Positions 1-11,814 of a stretch of DNA of 64,000 nt are shown in pieces. Made by a program: the position numbers and the translations under genes. The DNA comes from Thermasporomyces composti (GTDB lineage: Bacteria; Actinomycetota; Actinomycetes; Propionibacteriales; Actinopolymorphaceae). Each line of letters starts with the position of its first letter. The stretch's first letter is position 1. The DNA is taken from NCBI RefSeq assembly GCF_003386795.1, contig NZ_QTUC01000001.1, positions 3,162,001 to 3,226,000 on the forward strand, in the 5' to 3' direction. Under the pieces are notes generated by a model. The model saw nothing but the letters and a program-made list of their open reading frames with translations, did not search any database and had not been told where the DNA came from.

Positions 1-401
1 GCCAGCTGATCACCAAGGTGCTCAGGGACGGCAAGAAGCAGCTGGCGCAGCGAATCGTCTACACCGCACTCGAGGGCTGCCGGGAGAAGACCGGTACCGA
101 CCCTGTGATCACCCTCAAGCGAGCTCTCGACAACGTGAAGCCGACGCTGGAGGTGCGCAGCCGCCGCGTTGGTGGCGCGACGTACCAGGTGCCGGTCGAG
201 GTCCGTCCGGGCCGTTCGACGACTCTCGCGCTGCGCTGGATCGTGACCTACGCGCGGGCGCGTCGCGAGAAGACGATGGCCGAGCGTCTCATGAACGAGA
301 TTCTCGACGCCTCCAACGGGCTTGGCGCGAGCGTCAAGCGGCGGGAGGACACCCACAAGATGGCGGAGTCCAACCGGGCTTTCGCGCACTACCGCTGGTA
401 G
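1..401 (+). CDS. rpsG: 30S ribosomal protein S7, 5'-truncated by the window edge
   Basis: S7 is a primary binding protein of the 16S rRNA 3' major domain and nucleates assembly of the 30S head. The frame is open from base 3 to the stop at 399-401, giving 132 residues. Mycobacterial S7 has about 156, so some 24 N-terminal residues lie outside the window. Diagnostic segments are [21 protein letters not shown] and the terminal AFAHYRW. It is followed after 92 bp by fusA, the usual str operon order, so rpsL should lie just upstream of the window. Confidence 0.98.
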   Translation, partial: QLITKVLRDGKKQLAQRIVYTALEGCREKTGTDPVITLKRALDNVKPTLEVRSRRVGGATYQVPVEVRPGRSTTLALRWIVTYARARREKTMAERLMNEILDASNGLGASVKRREDTHKMAESNRAFAHYRW

Positions 402-493
402 TCCGTGTCGCCTGATCATGGCGGTAGCGTCCACCGGCGCCGTCTGCCGATGCCAGTCCACTGCCGATAACCCACGAAAGACCGACAAGCCTG

Positions 494-2599
494 ATGGCGA
501 CTGACCTTCGTACCGTCGATCTGGCCAAGGTTCGCAACATCGGAATCATGGCCCACATCGACGCGGGCAAGACGACGACAACCGAGCGCATCCTGTTCTA
601 CACGGGCATCAACTACAAGATCGGCGAAGTCCACGAGGGCGCCGCCACGATGGACTGGATGGACCAGGAGCAGGAGCGCGGTATCACCATCACGTCCGCG
701 GCGACGACCTGCCACTGGAAAGACCACACCATCAACATCATCGACACCCCAGGGCACGTGGACTTCACCGTCGAGGTGGAGCGGTCCCTGCGGGTGCTGG
801 ACGGCGCGGTCGCGGTCTTCGATGGCGTCGCTGGGGTGGAGCCGCAGTCGGAGACCGTCTGGCGGCAGGCTGACCGCTACAACGTCCCGCGGATCTGCTT
901 CGTCAACAAGATGGACCGCGTCGGCGCGGAGTTCCACCGGTGCGTCGACATGATCAGGGACCGGTTGAACGCGGTACCGGCGGTGGTCCAGCTGCCGCTC
1001 GGGGCCGAGGCCGACTTCCTCGGCGTCATCGACCTGGTGCGGATGCGCGCCCTCACCTGGCGCGGGGAGACCAAGAAGGGCGAGGACCAGACCGTCGAGG
1101 AGATCCCCGAGACGCACCGTGAGGCGGCCCAGCAGTGGCACGACCGCCTCATCGAGACCGTGGCCGAGGCCGACGACGAGCTCATGGAGCTCTACCTGGA
1201 GGGCCAGGAGCCGACGCCGGAGCAGCTTGACGCGGCGATTCGCCGGGCGACGATCGCCAACCAGATCACGCCCGTGCTGTGCGGCTCCGCCTTCAAGAAC
1301 AAGGGTGTGCAGCCGCTCCTGGACGCGGTGATCACCTACCTCCCGTCGCCCATCGACATCGGCGCCATCAAGGGCCACACGCCGGGCAACGAGGAGGAGA
1401 TCGTCGAGCGGGAACCCGACGAGGACGCCCCGCTCGCGGCGCTCGCCTTCAAGATCATGAGTGATCCGCACCTGGGCAAGCTGACCTACGTGCGGATCTA
1501 CTCCGGGACGTTGACGGCCGGCACGCAGGTGCTCAACACGACCAAGGAACGCAAGGAGCGTGTCGGCAAGATCTACCGGATGCACGCGAACAAGCGTGAG
1601 GAGATCGAGAAGGCGTCCGCCGGCCAGATCGTCGCGGTCATGGGCTTGAAGCAGACGACGACCGGGGAGACGCTGTGCACGCCTGAGGCGCCGGTCGTCT
1701 TGGAGTCCATGAGCTTCCCGGCACCGGTCATCTCCGTGGCGATCGAGCCCAAGACCAAGGGAGACCAGGAGAAGCTCGCCAACGCGATCCAGCGCCTCGC
1801 CGAGGAGGACCCGACCTTCCAGGTGCGGACCGACCCGGAGACGGGACAGACGATCATCGCGGGTATGGGCGAGCTCCAGCTCGACGTCATGGTCGAGCGG
1901 ATGCGCCGGGAGTTCAAGGTCGAGGCCAACGTCGGCAAGCCGCAGGTCGCCTACCGCGAGACCATCCGCAAGAAGGTCGAGGGCGTCGAGTACACCCACA
2001 AGAAGCAGACGGGTGGTTCGGGTCAGTTCGGTCGTGTCGTCATCGACATCGAACCGACCGGCGGCGACGGCGACGGCGGGTACGAGTTCGTCAACGCCAT
2101 CACCGGTGGCCGCATCCCGCGCGAGTACATCCCGGCGGTCGACGAGGGCATCCAGGAGGCCATGGAGTTCGGGGTGCTCGCCGGGTACCCGATGCAGGAC
2201 GTCAAGGTCACCCTGCGGGACGGCGCCTACCACGAGGTCGACTCCTCCGAGCTGGCCTTCAAGATCGCCGGATCGATGGCGTTCAAGGAGGCCGCGCGGC
2301 GCGCGGACCCGACGTTGCTCGAGCCGATCTTCAAGGTCGAGGTCACCACGCCCGAGGAGTACCTGGGCGACGTGATCGGCGACATCAACGCGCGTCGGGG
2401 ACATGTCCAGAAGATGGACGAGTTCGCCGGCAACCGGGTCATCACGGCGCTGGTGCCGTTGTCGGAGACCTTCGGGTACGTTGGCGACTTGCGCAGCAAG
2501 ACCCAAGGGCGCGCCGTACCGCACATGGAGTTCCACTCCTACGCCGAGGTTCCCAAGAACGTGGCGGAAGAGATCATCAAGAAGGCGCGGGGCGAATGA
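494..2599 (+). CDS. fusA: Elongation factor G
   Basis: EF-G is the cytosolic GTPase that drives translocation of tRNA and mRNA on the ribosome and, with RRF, recycles ribosomes. The 701-residue length is normal. The G domain carries AHIDAGKT (residues 20-27), DTPGH (84-88) and NKMD (138-141). The C-terminal half has the expected domains III-V, including [16 protein letters not shown]. The ATG at 494 has only a weak Shine-Dalgarno sequence, as is common inside this operon. The gene sits between rpsG and tuf and was probably co-transcribed from a promoter upstream of the window. Confidence 0.98.
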   Translation: MATDLRTVDLAKVRNIGIMAHIDAGKTTTTERILFYTGINYKIGEVHEGAATMDWMDQEQERGITITSAATTCHWKDHTINIIDTPGHVDFTVEVERSLRVLDGAVAVFDGVAGVEPQSETVWRQADRYNVPRICFVNKMDRVGAEFHRCVDMIRDRLNAVPAVVQLPLGAEADFLGVIDLVRMRALTWRGETKKGEDQTVEEIPETHREAAQQWHDRLIETVAEADDELMELYLEGQEPTPEQLDAAIRRATIANQITPVLCGSAFKNKGVQPLLDAVITYLPSPIDIGAIKGHTPGNEEEIVEREPDEDAPLAALAFKIMSDPHLGKLTYVRIYSGTLTAGTQVLNTTKERKERVGKIYRMHANKREEIEKASAGQIVAVMGLKQTTTGETLCTPEAPVVLESMSFPAPVISVAIEPKTKGDQEKLANAIQRLAEEDPTFQVRTDPETGQTIIAGMGELQLDVMVERMRREFKVEANVGKPQVAYRETIRKKVEGVEYTHKKQTGGSGQFGRVVIDIEPTGGDGDGGYEFVNAITGGRIPREYIPAVDEGIQEAMEFGVLAGYPMQDVKVTLRDGAYHEVDSSELAFKIAGSMAFKEAARRADPTLLEPIFKVEVTTPEEYLGDVIGDINARRGHVQKMDEFAGNRVITALVPLSETFGYVGDLRSKTQGRAVPHMEFHSYAEVPKNVAEEIIKKARGE

Positions 2600-2682
2600 C
2601 GACCCGGCCTGTCCGACCCCGTACAGTTCCGCTGCCCGCGCCTCGCACGGCGTAGCAAGCAAGAAACCAGGAGGAGCCCGAA

Positions 2683-3876
<1,194 letters not shown>

Positions 3877-3885
3877 TCGAGCCAG

Positions 3886-3917
3886 ACGGGTGGGCCGCAG
3901 GGGTGCGGCCCACCCGT
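3886..3917 (+). terminator. Rho-independent terminator after tuf
   Basis: A perfect 14-bp inverted repeat (left arm 3886-3899, right arm 3904-3917) closes a 4-nt GGGG loop and is followed by TTTG. It begins 10 nt after the tuf stop and ends just before a candidate promoter for rpsJ, so it should separate the str operon from the S10 operon. Confidence 0.85.
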
Positions 3918-3931
3918 TTGTCAGGGTGCGA

Positions 3932-3961
3932 TTGGTCAATGTTCGAGCGCTCTGGCATACT
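3932..3961 (+). promoter_or_regulatory. Candidate promoter of the S10-spc operon
   Basis: TTGGTC at 3932-3937 and CATACT at 3956-3961 are separated by 18 bp, resembling a housekeeping -35/-10 pair of an actinobacterium. It sits directly after the tuf terminator and is the only good candidate in the 462-bp gap before rpsJ. Transcription from here would give a leader of about 370 nt. Confidence 0.5.
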
Positions 3962-4338
3962 GGCGCAGTTGCCTAATGCGGGCCGCCGGGGCGTGCGACC
4001 GCGGAGCTTCCCCTTTCCGCGGGCACTGCCGAGACGGAGACCCGCGCTTCCCCCGGTCCGGCGACGGGTCGCGACCCCGACCGCGGATCCGAGGGATGAG
4101 ATCCGTAATCTTCGCCCGGTTCGAGCAGCTGCCGACTTCTCGTGAGTTCTGCGAGGGCTCGCGCGGGGTTCGGAGCGCGACACACCCGACCGCGGGGGTC
4201 GGAGCCGAACCGGGCTGGCTCGCGGGGCCCCAGCGCCTCGCGGGGCGAGACGAACCGTTGGGCCGCGGCCGGCCGGAGATCCGGACGGCACTCGGGGGCG
4301 TCAGCCTCCGGCGTACGAGAGAAGGACGCGAGACAGCC
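3962..4338 (+). other. Long untranslated leader upstream of rpsJ
   Basis: This is the only gene-free stretch over 300 bases. No reading frame here resembles a known protein; the in-frame extension of rpsJ upstream is Arg/Gly-rich noise without homology to S10. Local hairpin potential is visible, for example GGATC/GATCC around 4084-4104 and CCGACC/GGTCGG around 4186-4203. In enterobacteria the S10 leader binds L4 for autogenous control. A comparable role here is only a possibility. Confidence 0.4.
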
Positions 4339-4647
4339 ATGGCGGGACAGAAGATCCGCATCAGGCTCAAGGCCTACGACCACCAGGTCATCGACAGCTC
4401 GGCGCGGAAGATCGTCGACACGGTGACCAGGACAGGCGCGACCGTCGCAGGGCCGGTGCCGCTGCCCACCGAGAAGAACGTCTTCTGCGTGATTCGTTCA
4501 CCGCACAAGTACAAGGACAGCCGCGAGCACTTCGAGATGCGGACGCACAAGCGGCTCATCGACATCATCGACCCCACGCCCAAGACGGTCGACTCGCTCA
4601 TGCGGCTCGACCTTCCTGCGGGCGTCGACATCGAGATCAAGCTCTGA
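4339..4647 (+). CDS. rpsJ: 30S ribosomal protein S10
   Basis: S10 is a 30S head protein and, as NusE, a partner of NusB in antitermination. It has 102 residues, the standard length, beginning [16 protein letters not shown] and ending in the GVDIEIKL tail. The ATG at 4339 is chosen because homologues start here; the frame stays open upstream to 3976, but that stretch has no resemblance to S10. It is the first gene of the S10 operon, 11 bp before rplC. Confidence 0.98.
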   Translation: MAGQKIRIRLKAYDHQVIDSSARKIVDTVTRTGATVAGPVPLPTEKNVFCVIRSPHKYKDSREHFEMRTHKRLIDIIDPTPKTVDSLMRLDLPAGVDIEIKL

Positions 4648-4658
4648 GGGACGCACCT

Positions 4659-5339
4659 ATGAGCACGAACACCCTGAGCCGACGTGCGGGACGCCAGGTA
4701 CGCGGCCTGCTCGGCGAGAAGGTCGGGATGACCCAGGTCTGGGACGACCAGAACCGCCTGGTGCCCGTCACCGTCCTCAAGGTCGGGCCCTGCGTGGTCA
4801 CCCAGGTCCGGACGCCCGAGACGGACGGCTACTCCGCCATCCAGATCGCGTATGGCGCGATCAACCCGCGCAAGGTCAACAAGCCCATGCTGGGCCACTT
4901 CCAGAAGGCCGGTGTGACGCCGCGGCGGCACCTCGCCGAGATTCGCACCGAGGACGCCGCGTCCTACAGCCCCGGCCAGGAGCTGGGCGCGGACATCTTC
5001 TCGGCGGGCGACGTGGTCGACGTGACCGGGACGAGCAAGGGCCGCGGCTTTGCCGGCGTGATGAAGCGGCACGGTTTCCACGGTCTTCGGGCCAGCCACG
5101 GTGTCGAGCGCAAGCACCGCGCTCCCGGCTCGATCGGTGGCTGCGCGACGCCCGGTCGAGTCTTCAAGGGCCTGCGGATGGCCGGCCGCATGGGCGGTGT
5201 TCGAGTCACCACGCAGAACCTCAAGGTGCACGCCGTCGACGCCGAGAAGGGCCTGCTGCTGGTGAAGGGTGCCGTCCCGGGTCCTCGCGGTGGCGTGGTG
5301 CTCATCCGCAGCGCGGCCAAGAAGGGGGCGACGAAGTGA
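4659..5339 (+). CDS. rplC: 50S ribosomal protein L3
   Basis: L3 binds 23S rRNA early in 50S assembly and reaches toward the peptidyl transferase centre. The protein has 226 residues, with [13 protein letters not shown] near the N-terminus and the conserved long loop [15 protein letters not shown]. The short basic N-terminal lead is usual in actinobacteria. The rpsJ stop overlaps the GAGGG ribosome binding site. Its own stop overlaps the rplD start by 4 nt, so the two are likely translationally coupled. Confidence 0.97.
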   Translation: MSTNTLSRRAGRQVRGLLGEKVGMTQVWDDQNRLVPVTVLKVGPCVVTQVRTPETDGYSAIQIAYGAINPRKVNKPMLGHFQKAGVTPRRHLAEIRTEDAASYSPGQELGADIFSAGDVVDVTGTSKGRGFAGVMKRHGFHGLRASHGVERKHRAPGSIGGCATPGRVFKGLRMAGRMGGVRVTTQNLKVHAVDAEKGLLLVKGAVPGPRGGVVLIRSAAKKGATK

Positions 5340-6034
5340 CCGCCACGATCGATGTGGTCGACAACGCGGGCGCCAAGGCCGGAACGGTCGAGCTTCCCGC
5401 CCACATCTTCGACGTGCAGGTGAACGTGCCGTTGATCCACCAGGTGGTGGTCGCCCAGCAGGCGGCGGCGCGTCAGGGTACGCACGCGACCAAGGGCAGG
5501 AGCCAGGTCCGGGGTGGTGGCGCCAAGCCGTACCGCCAGAAGGGCACCGGCCGGGCTCGCCAGGGCTCCCGGCGCGCGCCCCAGTTCACCGGTGGCGCGA
5601 CGGTGCACGGCCCGACGCCGCGGTCGTACAAGCAGCGCACGCCCAAGAAGATGAAGGCCGCCGCGCTGCGCGGAGCGCTCACCGACCGGGCTCGGCACGG
5701 CCGGGTGCACGTCGTCACCTCGCTCATCGACGGCGACCGCCCGTCCACGAAGAAGGCGCTGGCCGCGCTGCGCGCGGTGACCCCGCGCGAGCACGTGCTG
5801 GTGGTGCTCGACCGCGAGGACCAGACCACCTGGCTGAGCCTGCGCAACGTGCCCGAGGTGCACCTGCTCGCCGTCGATCAGCTCAACACCTACGACGTGC
5901 TGACCTCCGACGACGTCGTGTTCACCGCGCCCGCGTACGAGGCGTTCACCGGTGTGTCGGTCGGCGGCTCCGCGGCGAAGGAGACCTCCGGCTCGACGAG
6001 CGACACAGCGGAGGCAGGGGAGGCTGACGCATGA
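5336..6034 (+). CDS. rplD: 50S ribosomal protein L4
   Basis: L4 binds 23S rRNA domain I and lines the peptide exit tunnel; in some bacteria it is the repressor of its own operon. It has 232 residues. The tunnel loop is recognisable as [22 protein letters not shown], preceded by the conserved TKGRS. The C-terminal 15 residues are a Ser/Thr/Glu-rich tail. Start is GTG 5336, overlapping the rplC stop (GTGA), and the stop overlaps the rplW start (ATGA). Confidence 0.97.
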   Translation: MTATIDVVDNAGAKAGTVELPAHIFDVQVNVPLIHQVVVAQQAAARQGTHATKGRSQVRGGGAKPYRQKGTGRARQGSRRAPQFTGGATVHGPTPRSYKQRTPKKMKAAALRGALTDRARHGRVHVVTSLIDGDRPSTKKALAALRAVTPREHVLVVLDREDQTTWLSLRNVPEVHLLAVDQLNTYDVLTSDDVVFTAPAYEAFTGVSVGGSAAKETSGSTSDTAEAGEADA

Positions 6035-6336
6035 GCAACCTGCACAAGGACTACCGGGACGTGCTGATCGCGCCGGTGATCAGCGAGAAGAGCTACGGCC
6101 TCCTCGACCAGAACAAGTACACCTTCTTGGTGCGTCCTGACGCCAACAAGACCGAGATCAAGATCGCGGTCGAGAAGGTGTTCAACGTCAAGGTGACCGG
6201 CGTCAACACGCTCAACCGTCAGGGGAAGCGTCGCCGGACCCGCTACGGCTGGGGTCAGCGCGTCAACACGAAGCGGGCGATTGTGACCGTGGCCGACGGA
6301 CAGCGAATCGACATCTTCGGTGGACCCGTCTCCTAG
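6031..6336 (+). CDS. rplW: 50S ribosomal protein L23
   Basis: L23 sits at the polypeptide exit and is the docking site for trigger factor and SRP. It has 101 residues, with the conserved [26 protein letters not shown] and the RQGKRRR loop. The 4-nt ATGA overlap with rplD indicates coupled translation. The stop is 29 bp before rplB. Confidence 0.97.
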   Translation: MSNLHKDYRDVLIAPVISEKSYGLLDQNKYTFLVRPDANKTEIKIAVEKVFNVKVTGVNTLNRQGKRRRTRYGWGQRVNTKRAIVTVADGQRIDIFGGPVS

Positions 6337-6365
6337 CGGGCACTGGCACAGGCGAGGACGAACGC

Positions 6366-7199
6366 ATGGCTATCCGTAAGTACAAGCCGACGACGCCGGG
6401 CCGTCGGGGCGGGAGTGTCTCGGACTTCGCCGAGATCACGCGCTCGAGGCCGGAGAAGTCCCTGGTGCGTCCCCTGCCCAAGAAGGGCGGCCGCAACAAC
6501 AACGGCCGGATCACCACCAGGCACCGCGGCGGCGGGCACAAGCGCGCCTACCGCGTCATCGACTTCCGCCGGTTCGACAAGGACGGCGTGCCGGCCAAGG
6601 TCGCGCACATCGAGTACGACCCGAACCGCACGGCGCGGATCGCGCTCCTGCACTACGCCGACGGCGAGAAGCGCTACATCATCGCGCCGGCGCGGCTGGA
6701 GGTCGGACAGTGGATCGAGAGCGGTCCGAACGCCGACATCAAGCCGGGTCACAACCTGCCGCTGCGCAACATCCCGGTCGGTACCACGGTGCACGCAATC
6801 GAGCTGCGGCCTGGTGGGGGCGCCAAGATCGCCCGCTCCGCTGGCGCGAGTGTCCAGCTGGTCGCGAAGGAGGGCACCAAGGCGTCGCTGCGGATGCCGT
6901 CCGGTGAGATCCGGATGGTCGACGTCCGTTGCCGTGCCACGGTCGGCGAGGTCGGGCACACCGAGCAGAGCAACGTCACCTTGGGCAAGGCCGGGCGCGC
7001 CCGCTGGAAGGGGCGGCGTCCGTCGGTGCGCGGTGTCGCGATGAACCCGGTCGACCACCCGCTCGGTGGTGGTGAGGGCAAGAGCTCGGGTGGCCGCCAC
7101 CCGGTGTCGCCATGGGGTAAGCCGGAAGGCCGGACCCGCCGGCGGAAGCCCAGTGACCGGCTCATCATCCGTCGTCGCAAGAGCGGCAAGAAGCGCTAA
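6366..7199 (+). CDS. rplB: 50S ribosomal protein L2
   Basis: L2 is a universally conserved 23S rRNA-binding protein required for subunit association and peptidyl transferase activity. It has 277 residues, the usual length, starting [15 protein letters not shown]. The C-terminal RNA-binding part contains [15 protein letters not shown], including the conserved His of the MNPVDHP motif. It lies between rplW and rpsS, 12 bp before the latter. Confidence 0.98.
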   Translation: MAIRKYKPTTPGRRGGSVSDFAEITRSRPEKSLVRPLPKKGGRNNNGRITTRHRGGGHKRAYRVIDFRRFDKDGVPAKVAHIEYDPNRTARIALLHYADGEKRYIIAPARLEVGQWIESGPNADIKPGHNLPLRNIPVGTTVHAIELRPGGGAKIARSAGASVQLVAKEGTKASLRMPSGEIRMVDVRCRATVGEVGHTEQSNVTLGKAGRARWKGRRPSVRGVAMNPVDHPLGGGEGKSSGGRHPVSPWGKPEGRTRRRKPSDRLIIRRRKSGKKR

Positions 7200-7211
7200 G
7201 GGAGCCGAAGG

Positions 7212-7493
7212 ATGCCACGTAGCCTCAAGAAGGGTCCCTTCGTGGACGAGCACCTCATGAAGAAGGTGCTCGCCCAGAACGAGAAGGGGACCAAGCAGGT
7301 CATCAAGACTTGGTCGCGCCGCTCGATGATCGTGCCCGCCATGATCGGCCACACGATCGCCGTCCACGACGGGCGTAAGCATGTGCCGGTGTTTGTGACC
7401 GAGGCGATGGTTGGCCACAAGCTGGGTGAGTTCGCGCCGACCAGGACGTTCCGCGGTCACGAGAAGGAAGACCGAAGGAGTCGGCGCCGGTGA
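7212..7493 (+). CDS. rpsS: 30S ribosomal protein S19
   Basis: S19 forms a head complex with S13 and contacts the A-site finger and tRNA. It has 93 residues with the family hallmarks [23 protein letters not shown] and [13 protein letters not shown]. It overlaps rplV by 4 nt if rplV uses its GTG start. Confidence 0.98.
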   Translation: MPRSLKKGPFVDEHLMKKVLAQNEKGTKQVIKTWSRRSMIVPAMIGHTIAVHDGRKHVPVFVTEAMVGHKLGEFAPTRTFRGHEKEDRRSRRR

Positions 7494-7906
7494 CCGCGAC
7501 AGCGAGGAGTGACGTCATGGAAACGGCCGTGCAAGCGAGGGCCGTCGCGCGGTACGTCCGCATCACGCCCAGGAAGGCTCGCCGGGTCGTCGACCTCATC
7601 CGGGGTCTGCCGGCGGAGGAGGCGGTGAACCTCCTGCGGTTCACGCCGCAAGCCGCCAGCGAGCCGGTGCGCAAGGTGATCGAGAGCGCCATGGCCAACG
7701 CCGAGCACAACCTGCAGCTCTCTCGGAGTGGGCTGCGGATCGCCCGGGCGTACGTGGACGAGGGCCCGACGATGCGGCGGTGGCGCGCCCGTGCCCAGGG
7801 CCGGCCCGGTCCGCTGAAGAAGCGCACGTGCCACATCACCGTGGTGGTCGAGTCCACCGAGGACGCGTCGGCTACCCGCCAGAAGAGGAACAGGAGGACC
7901 CGCTAG
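7490..7906 (+). CDS. rplV: 50S ribosomal protein L22
   Basis: L22 binds all 23S rRNA domains and its beta hairpin lines the exit tunnel. It has 138 residues from GTG 7490. Core motifs are [18 protein letters not shown] and the hairpin segment [19 protein letters not shown]. Two starts are possible: GTG 7490 (AAGGAG 9 nt upstream, GTGA overlap with rpsS) or ATG 7517 (GGAG 7 nt upstream, 129 residues). I prefer 7490 because mycobacterial L22 has a similar MTA-type N-terminal lead. The stop overlaps the rpsC start by 1 nt. Confidence 0.95.
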   Translation: MTATARSDVMETAVQARAVARYVRITPRKARRVVDLIRGLPAEEAVNLLRFTPQAASEPVRKVIESAMANAEHNLQLSRSGLRIARAYVDEGPTMRRWRARAQGRPGPLKKRTCHITVVVESTEDASATRQKRNRRTR

Positions 7907-8727
7907 TGGGACAGAAGGTCAACCCGCACGGGTACCGCCTCGGTATCACGACCGACCACAAGAGTCGGTGGTACGCGGACAAGCTGTACAAGGCGTACGT
8001 CGCCGAAGACGTGGCGATTCGGCGCATGCTCACCAAGGGCATGGACCGCGCCGGGATCTCCAAGGTCGAGATCGAGCGCACCCGCGACCGCGTCCGCGTC
8101 GACATCTACACCGCGCGACCGGGCATCGTCATCGGGCGTCGTGGTGTCGAGGCCGACCGCATCCGCGGTGAGCTGGAGAAGCTCACCGGCAAGCAGGTGC
8201 AGATGAACGTTCTCGAGGTGAAGAACCCCGAGATCGACGCCCAGCTCGTGGCGCAGGGTGTGGCCGAGCAGCTGGCGAGCCGTGTGGCGTTCCGTCGCGC
8301 GATGCGCAAGGCGCTGCAGAGCGCCCTGAGGGCCGGCGCCCAGGGCATCAAGGTCCAGTGCTCGGGTCGGCTCGGCGGGGCGGAGATGTCCCGCTCGGAG
8401 TTCTACCGGGAGGGCCGGGTCCCGCTGCACACGCTGCGGGCTGACATCGACTACGGCTTCTACGAGGCGCGGACCCCGTTCGGCCGGATCGGTGTGAAGG
8501 TCTGGATCTACAAGGGTGACGTGACGGGCTCGCGCGCAGAGCGCGAGGCCCAGCAGGCCGCGGCGCGCGCCGCCGCTCAGCGGCGGCCCGGAGGCGAGCG
8601 CCCGCCGCGCGGTCGTCGTGAGCGCCGGCGTGAGTCCGCTCGGCAGCAGGCGACCGCCGGGGCCACCGCGTCCGAGTCCGCCGGTGGCGCGGCGGCCGGC
8701 TCGGCGAGTTCGGGACAGGAGGGCTGA
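7906..8727 (+). CDS. rpsC: 30S ribosomal protein S3
   Basis: S3 is part of the mRNA entry tunnel with helicase activity (with S4 and S5). It has 273 residues from GTG 7906, preceded by AGGAGG at 7892-7897. The start gives the canonical [14 protein letters not shown]. The KH type II domain is at about residues 40-110 ([20 protein letters not shown]). The C-terminal 60 residues are a low-complexity Arg/Ala/Gly/Ser tail, normal for actinobacterial S3. The first base is shared with the rplV stop. Confidence 0.97.
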   Translation: MGQKVNPHGYRLGITTDHKSRWYADKLYKAYVAEDVAIRRMLTKGMDRAGISKVEIERTRDRVRVDIYTARPGIVIGRRGVEADRIRGELEKLTGKQVQMNVLEVKNPEIDAQLVAQGVAEQLASRVAFRRAMRKALQSALRAGAQGIKVQCSGRLGGAEMSRSEFYREGRVPLHTLRADIDYGFYEARTPFGRIGVKVWIYKGDVTGSRAEREAQQAAARAAAQRRPGGERPPRGRRERRRESARQQATAGATASESAGGAAAGSASSGQEG

Positions 8728-8729
8728 GG

Positions 8730-9149
8730 ATGCTCATCCCGCGCAAGGTCAAGTACCGCAAGCAGCATTCGCCGAAGCGGGGCGGGATGGCCAAGGGCGG
8801 AACGTCGTTGGCGTTCGGTGAGTTCGGCATCCAAGCCCTGGAGGGCCACTACGTCACCAACCGGCAGATCGAGGCGGCTCGTATCGCCATGACACGGCAC
8901 ATCAAGCGTGGCGGAAAGGTGTGGATCAACATCTTCCCCGACCGCCCGCTCACGAAGAAGCCCGCCGAGACCCGGATGGGGTCTGGTAAGGGCTCGCCGG
9001 AGTGGTGGGTCGCCAACGTCAAAGCGGGCCGGGTGATGTTCGAGCTGTCCGGCGTTGCGGAGCCGGTCGCTCGCGAGGCGCTGCGGCGCGCGATCCACAA
9101 GCTGCCGATGAAGTGCCGCATCGTCAAGCGTGAGGCAGGTGAGGGCTGA
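8730..9149 (+). CDS. rplP: 50S ribosomal protein L16
   Basis: L16 is a late-assembly 50S protein that organises the A-site tRNA binding region. The 139 residues start [19 protein letters not shown] and include the conserved loop [19 protein letters not shown] near the peptidyl transferase centre. It follows rpsC by 2 bp and its last base is shared with the rpmC ATG. Confidence 0.98.
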   Translation: MLIPRKVKYRKQHSPKRGGMAKGGTSLAFGEFGIQALEGHYVTNRQIEAARIAMTRHIKRGGKVWINIFPDRPLTKKPAETRMGSGKGSPEWWVANVKAGRVMFELSGVAEPVAREALRRAIHKLPMKCRIVKREAGEG

Positions 9150-9400
9150 TGGCGACGACGTCTAAGGCCACCGAGCTGCGCAACCTGGGCGAGGAGGAGC
9201 TCGCCGAGAAGCTCCGTGAGGCCAAGGAAGAGCTGTTCAACCTCCGCTTCCAGGCGGCGACTGGTCAGCTCGAGAACCACGGGCGGTTGCGTGCCGTTCG
9301 CCGGGACATCGCCCGCATCTACACGGTCATGCGTGAGCGTGAGCTCGGCATCGTCGCCCCGGCCGACTCCGAGACCACATCCGAGGGAGCGGCTGAATGA
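9149..9400 (+). CDS. rpmC: 50S ribosomal protein L29
   Basis: L29 is a small helical-hairpin protein next to L23 at the tunnel exit. It has 83 residues, with [27 protein letters not shown] typical of the family, and an acidic C-terminal tail. It is joined to rplP by a 1-nt TGATG overlap and to rpsQ by a 4-nt ATGA overlap. Confidence 0.96.
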   Translation: MATTSKATELRNLGEEELAEKLREAKEELFNLRFQAATGQLENHGRLRAVRRDIARIYTVMRERELGIVAPADSETTSEGAAE

Positions 9401-9699
9401 GTACCAGCGAGAAGGTGGAGACGGTGGCTGGCGCGACCAAGGCACGCAATCGTGGAACGCGCAAGACGCGTGAAGGCCTCGTCGTGAGCGACAAGATGGA
9501 CAAGACCGTCGTGGTCCTGGTGGAGGACCGGGTCAAGCACCCGCTCTACGGCAAGGTCATGCGCCGGACCAGCCGGCTCAAGGCCCACGACGAGGCTAAC
9601 GAGTGCCGGGTCGGCGACCGGGTTCTCGTCATGGAGACCCGGCCGCTGTCGGCAACCAAGCGGTGGCGAATCGTCGAAATCCTCGAGAAGGCCAAGTAA
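9397..9699 (+). CDS. rpsQ: 30S ribosomal protein S17
   Basis: S17 is an OB-fold protein that binds the 5' domain of 16S rRNA. It has 100 residues: a 20-residue actinobacterial N-terminal lead, then [22 protein letters not shown] and the HPLYGK and [10 protein letters not shown] segments. The start overlaps the rpmC stop by 4 nt. A 64-bp gap before rplN divides the S10 and spc groups of genes but holds no obvious terminator. Confidence 0.97.
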   Translation: MSTSEKVETVAGATKARNRGTRKTREGLVVSDKMDKTVVVLVEDRVKHPLYGKVMRRTSRLKAHDEANECRVGDRVLVMETRPLSATKRWRIVEILEKAK

Positions 9700-9763
9700 C
9701 GCGGAAGAGGCTAGGCCGTCCGGCCGCGGGTCGGATATCGGTCAAGGACATGGGAGAACTGCC

Positions 9764-10132
9764 GTGATCCAGCAGGAGTCGCGACTGAAGGTCGCCGACA
9801 ACACGGGTGCGAAGGAGATCCAGTGCATCCGCGTGCTCGGCGGCTCCGGTCGGCGCTACGCCGGGATCGGTGACGTCATCGTCGCCACCGTCAAGGACGC
9901 CATTCCCGGTGGCAACGTGAAGAAGGGCGAGGTCGTCAAGGCCGTCGTCGTGCGCACCACGAAGGAGCGCCGTCGTCCCGACGGCTCCTACATCCGCTTC
10001 GACGAGAACGCCGCGGTCCTGCTGAGGAATGACGGCGAGCCCCGCGGGACCCGCATCTTCGGGCCGGTCGGCCGCGAGCTTCGCGAGAAGCGGTACATGC
10101 GTATCATCTCGCTCGCCCCGGAGGTGCTCTGA
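9764..10132 (+). CDS. rplN: 50S ribosomal protein L14
   Basis: L14 lies on the subunit interface and contacts helix 14 of 16S rRNA. It has 122 residues from GTG 9764, beginning [19 protein letters not shown], with [15 protein letters not shown] and a terminal LAPEVL. It is the first gene of the spc group, 2 bp before rplX. Confidence 0.98.
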   Translation: MIQQESRLKVADNTGAKEIQCIRVLGGSGRRYAGIGDVIVATVKDAIPGGNVKKGEVVKAVVVRTTKERRRPDGSYIRFDENAAVLLRNDGEPRGTRIFGPVGRELREKRYMRIISLAPEVL

Positions 10133-10134
10133 CG

Positions 10135-10515
10135 ATGCCTGCCCGTAAGCCGCTACACATCAAGAAGGGCGATCTCGTCCGGGTCATCGCGGGTCGCGAC
10201 CGTGGGGTCGAGGGCAAGGTGATCGCGGTCGACACGGCGCGACGCCGGGTCTTCGTCGAAGGAGCCAACCGGGTCAAGCGGCACACGAAGGTCGTCCAGG
10301 CCCAGGGCCGGCAGGGCAAGACCGGTGGCATCGTGACGCAAGAGGCCTCGATCCCGGTGTCGAACGTCGCCCTGCTCGTCGAGGTCGACGGCAAGAAGGT
10401 GCCGACGCGAGTCGGCTACGAGCGGCGCGAGGTCGAGAAGCGCCGTGCCGACGGAACGACGTACACGGGCTACCGCAGCGTGCGGATCGCGCGGAAGACC
10501 GGCGAGGAGATCTGA
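10135..10515 (+). CDS. rplX: 50S ribosomal protein L24
   Basis: L24 is one of the two assembly initiators of the 50S subunit. The 126-residue protein has the KOW motif [20 protein letters not shown] near residues 10-30 and the conserved [10 protein letters not shown]. Its stop shares one base with the rplE start (TGATG). Confidence 0.97.
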   Translation: MPARKPLHIKKGDLVRVIAGRDRGVEGKVIAVDTARRRVFVEGANRVKRHTKVVQAQGRQGKTGGIVTQEASIPVSNVALLVEVDGKKVPTRVGYERREVEKRRADGTTYTGYRSVRIARKTGEEI

Positions 10516-11084
10516 TGACCGCTACGACTACCGAGCGCGTGCCGCCGCGGTTGAAGGTGCGTTACCGCGAGGAGATCATCGACGCGCTGAAGAAGGAGTT
10601 CGGCTACCGCAACCCCATGCAGGTGCCGACCGTGTCGAAGGTCGTGCTCAACATGGGGGTGGGTGAGGCCGCTCGCGACTCGAAGCTGATCGAGGGTGCG
10701 GTCCGCGACCTCGCCATGATCACCGGTCAGCGCCCCGCGATCTCGCGTGCGCGGAAGTCCATCGCGCAGTTCAAGCTCCGCGCGGGCATGCCGATCGGCG
10801 CCCACGCGACGTTGCGCGGCGACCGGATGTGGGAGTTCCTCGACCGTCTCCTGTCGCTGGCGCTCCCACGCATCCGTGACTTCCGCGGCCTGTCGCCCAA
10901 CCAGTTCGACGGGCGCGGAAACTACACGTTCGGCCTGACCGAGCAGGTGATGTTCCACGAGATCGACCCCGACACGATCGACCGGACGCGGGGGATGGAC
11001 ATCACCATCGTGACGACCGCGAAGACCGACGAGGAGGGACGAGCCCTCCTCCGGCACCTCGGCTTCCCGTTCAAGGAGTCCTGA
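10515..11084 (+). CDS. rplE: 50S ribosomal protein L5
   Basis: L5 binds 5S rRNA and forms the central protuberance, bridging to S13. It has 189 residues, with [41 protein letters not shown] and [11 protein letters not shown]. It is translationally coupled to rplX by a 1-nt overlap and lies 1 bp before rpsN. Confidence 0.98.
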   Translation: MTATTTERVPPRLKVRYREEIIDALKKEFGYRNPMQVPTVSKVVLNMGVGEAARDSKLIEGAVRDLAMITGQRPAISRARKSIAQFKLRAGMPIGAHATLRGDRMWEFLDRLLSLALPRIRDFRGLSPNQFDGRGNYTFGLTEQVMFHEIDPDTIDRTRGMDITIVTTAKTDEEGRALLRHLGFPFKES

Positions 11085-11085
11085 C

Positions 11086-11271
11086 GTGGCAAAGACCGCC
11101 CTGATTGTCAAGGCGAAGGCCAAGCCCAAGTTCGCGGTGCGCGCCTACACTCGCTGCCAGCGCTGCGGGCGGCCCAAGGCCGTGTTCCGCAAGTTCGGGC
11201 TGTGCCGGATCTGCCTGCGCGAGATGGCACACCGGGGTGAGCTCCCCGGCGTGACCAAGAGCAGCTGGTGA
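11086..11271 (+). CDS. rpsN: 30S ribosomal protein S14, zinc-binding (type Z)
   Basis: S14 is a 30S head protein. This is the short 61-residue zinc form with four ligands: C24, C27, C40 and C43 (CQRC and CRIC). The longer cysteine-free paralogue that many actinobacteria make under zinc limitation is not in this window. Translation starts at GTG 11086, 1 bp after the rplE stop. Confidence 0.97.
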   Translation: MAKTALIVKAKAKPKFAVRAYTRCQRCGRPKAVFRKFGLCRICLREMAHRGELPGVTKSSW

Positions 11272-11382
11272 TCTCGGACCACAGCCGGCCGGCCGCCACC
11301 ACATGAGCACACTTCCGGAAGAACCTTCGAGTCGCCGCAGGTCCGCTCGTGCGGAAACCACGGCGGGAAAGTGGCCAGACCT

Positions 11383-11790
11383 ATGACGATGACCGACCCG
11401 ATCGCAGACATGCTGACGCGTCTGCGGAACGCCAACCAGGCCTACCTGGACACCGTGGAGATGCCCTACTCGAAGATGAAGGCGGGCATCGCGGAGATCC
11501 TCCAGCAGGAGGGCTACATCGCCGGTTGGCGTGTCGAGGAGCCCGAGACAGGCACCGTCGGGAAGAAGCTGGTGATCCAGCTGCGCTACGGGCCCAACCG
11601 TGAGCGCTCGATCGCCGGCATCCGACGCATCTCCAAGCCGGGCCTGCGGGTCTACGCCAAGGCCAACAACTTGCCCAGAGTGCTCGGCGGGTTGGGGATC
11701 GCGATCATCTCCACCTCGCAGGGCCTGTTGACCGACCGACAGGCCAGCAAGCGACGCGTGGGCGGCGAAGTCATCGCCTACGTGTGGTGA
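11383..11790 (+). CDS. rpsH: 30S ribosomal protein S8
   Basis: S8 binds the central domain of 16S rRNA; in enterobacteria it represses the spc operon. It has 135 residues from ATG 11383, giving the family-typical [19 protein letters not shown]. An upstream GTG at 11371 would add four residues and is less likely. The C-terminal [12 protein letters not shown] and GGEVIAYVW are conserved. A 111-bp gap separates it from rpsN, with no gene in it. Confidence 0.97.
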   Translation: MTMTDPIADMLTRLRNANQAYLDTVEMPYSKMKAGIAEILQQEGYIAGWRVEEPETGTVGKKLVIQLRYGPNRERSIAGIRRISKPGLRVYAKANNLPRVLGGLGIAIISTSQGLLTDRQASKRRVGGEVIAYVW

Positions 11791-11814
11791 TGGGGGAGCA
11801 AGGAGGAGTAGGAC

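Noticed and set aside
416-2662. A 748-codon open frame antisense to fusA, and many similar long antisense frames across the window
   Set aside because: They follow the third-position GC bias of the real gene on the other strand, have Arg/Asp/Leu-rich translations without motifs, and overlap well-identified genes.
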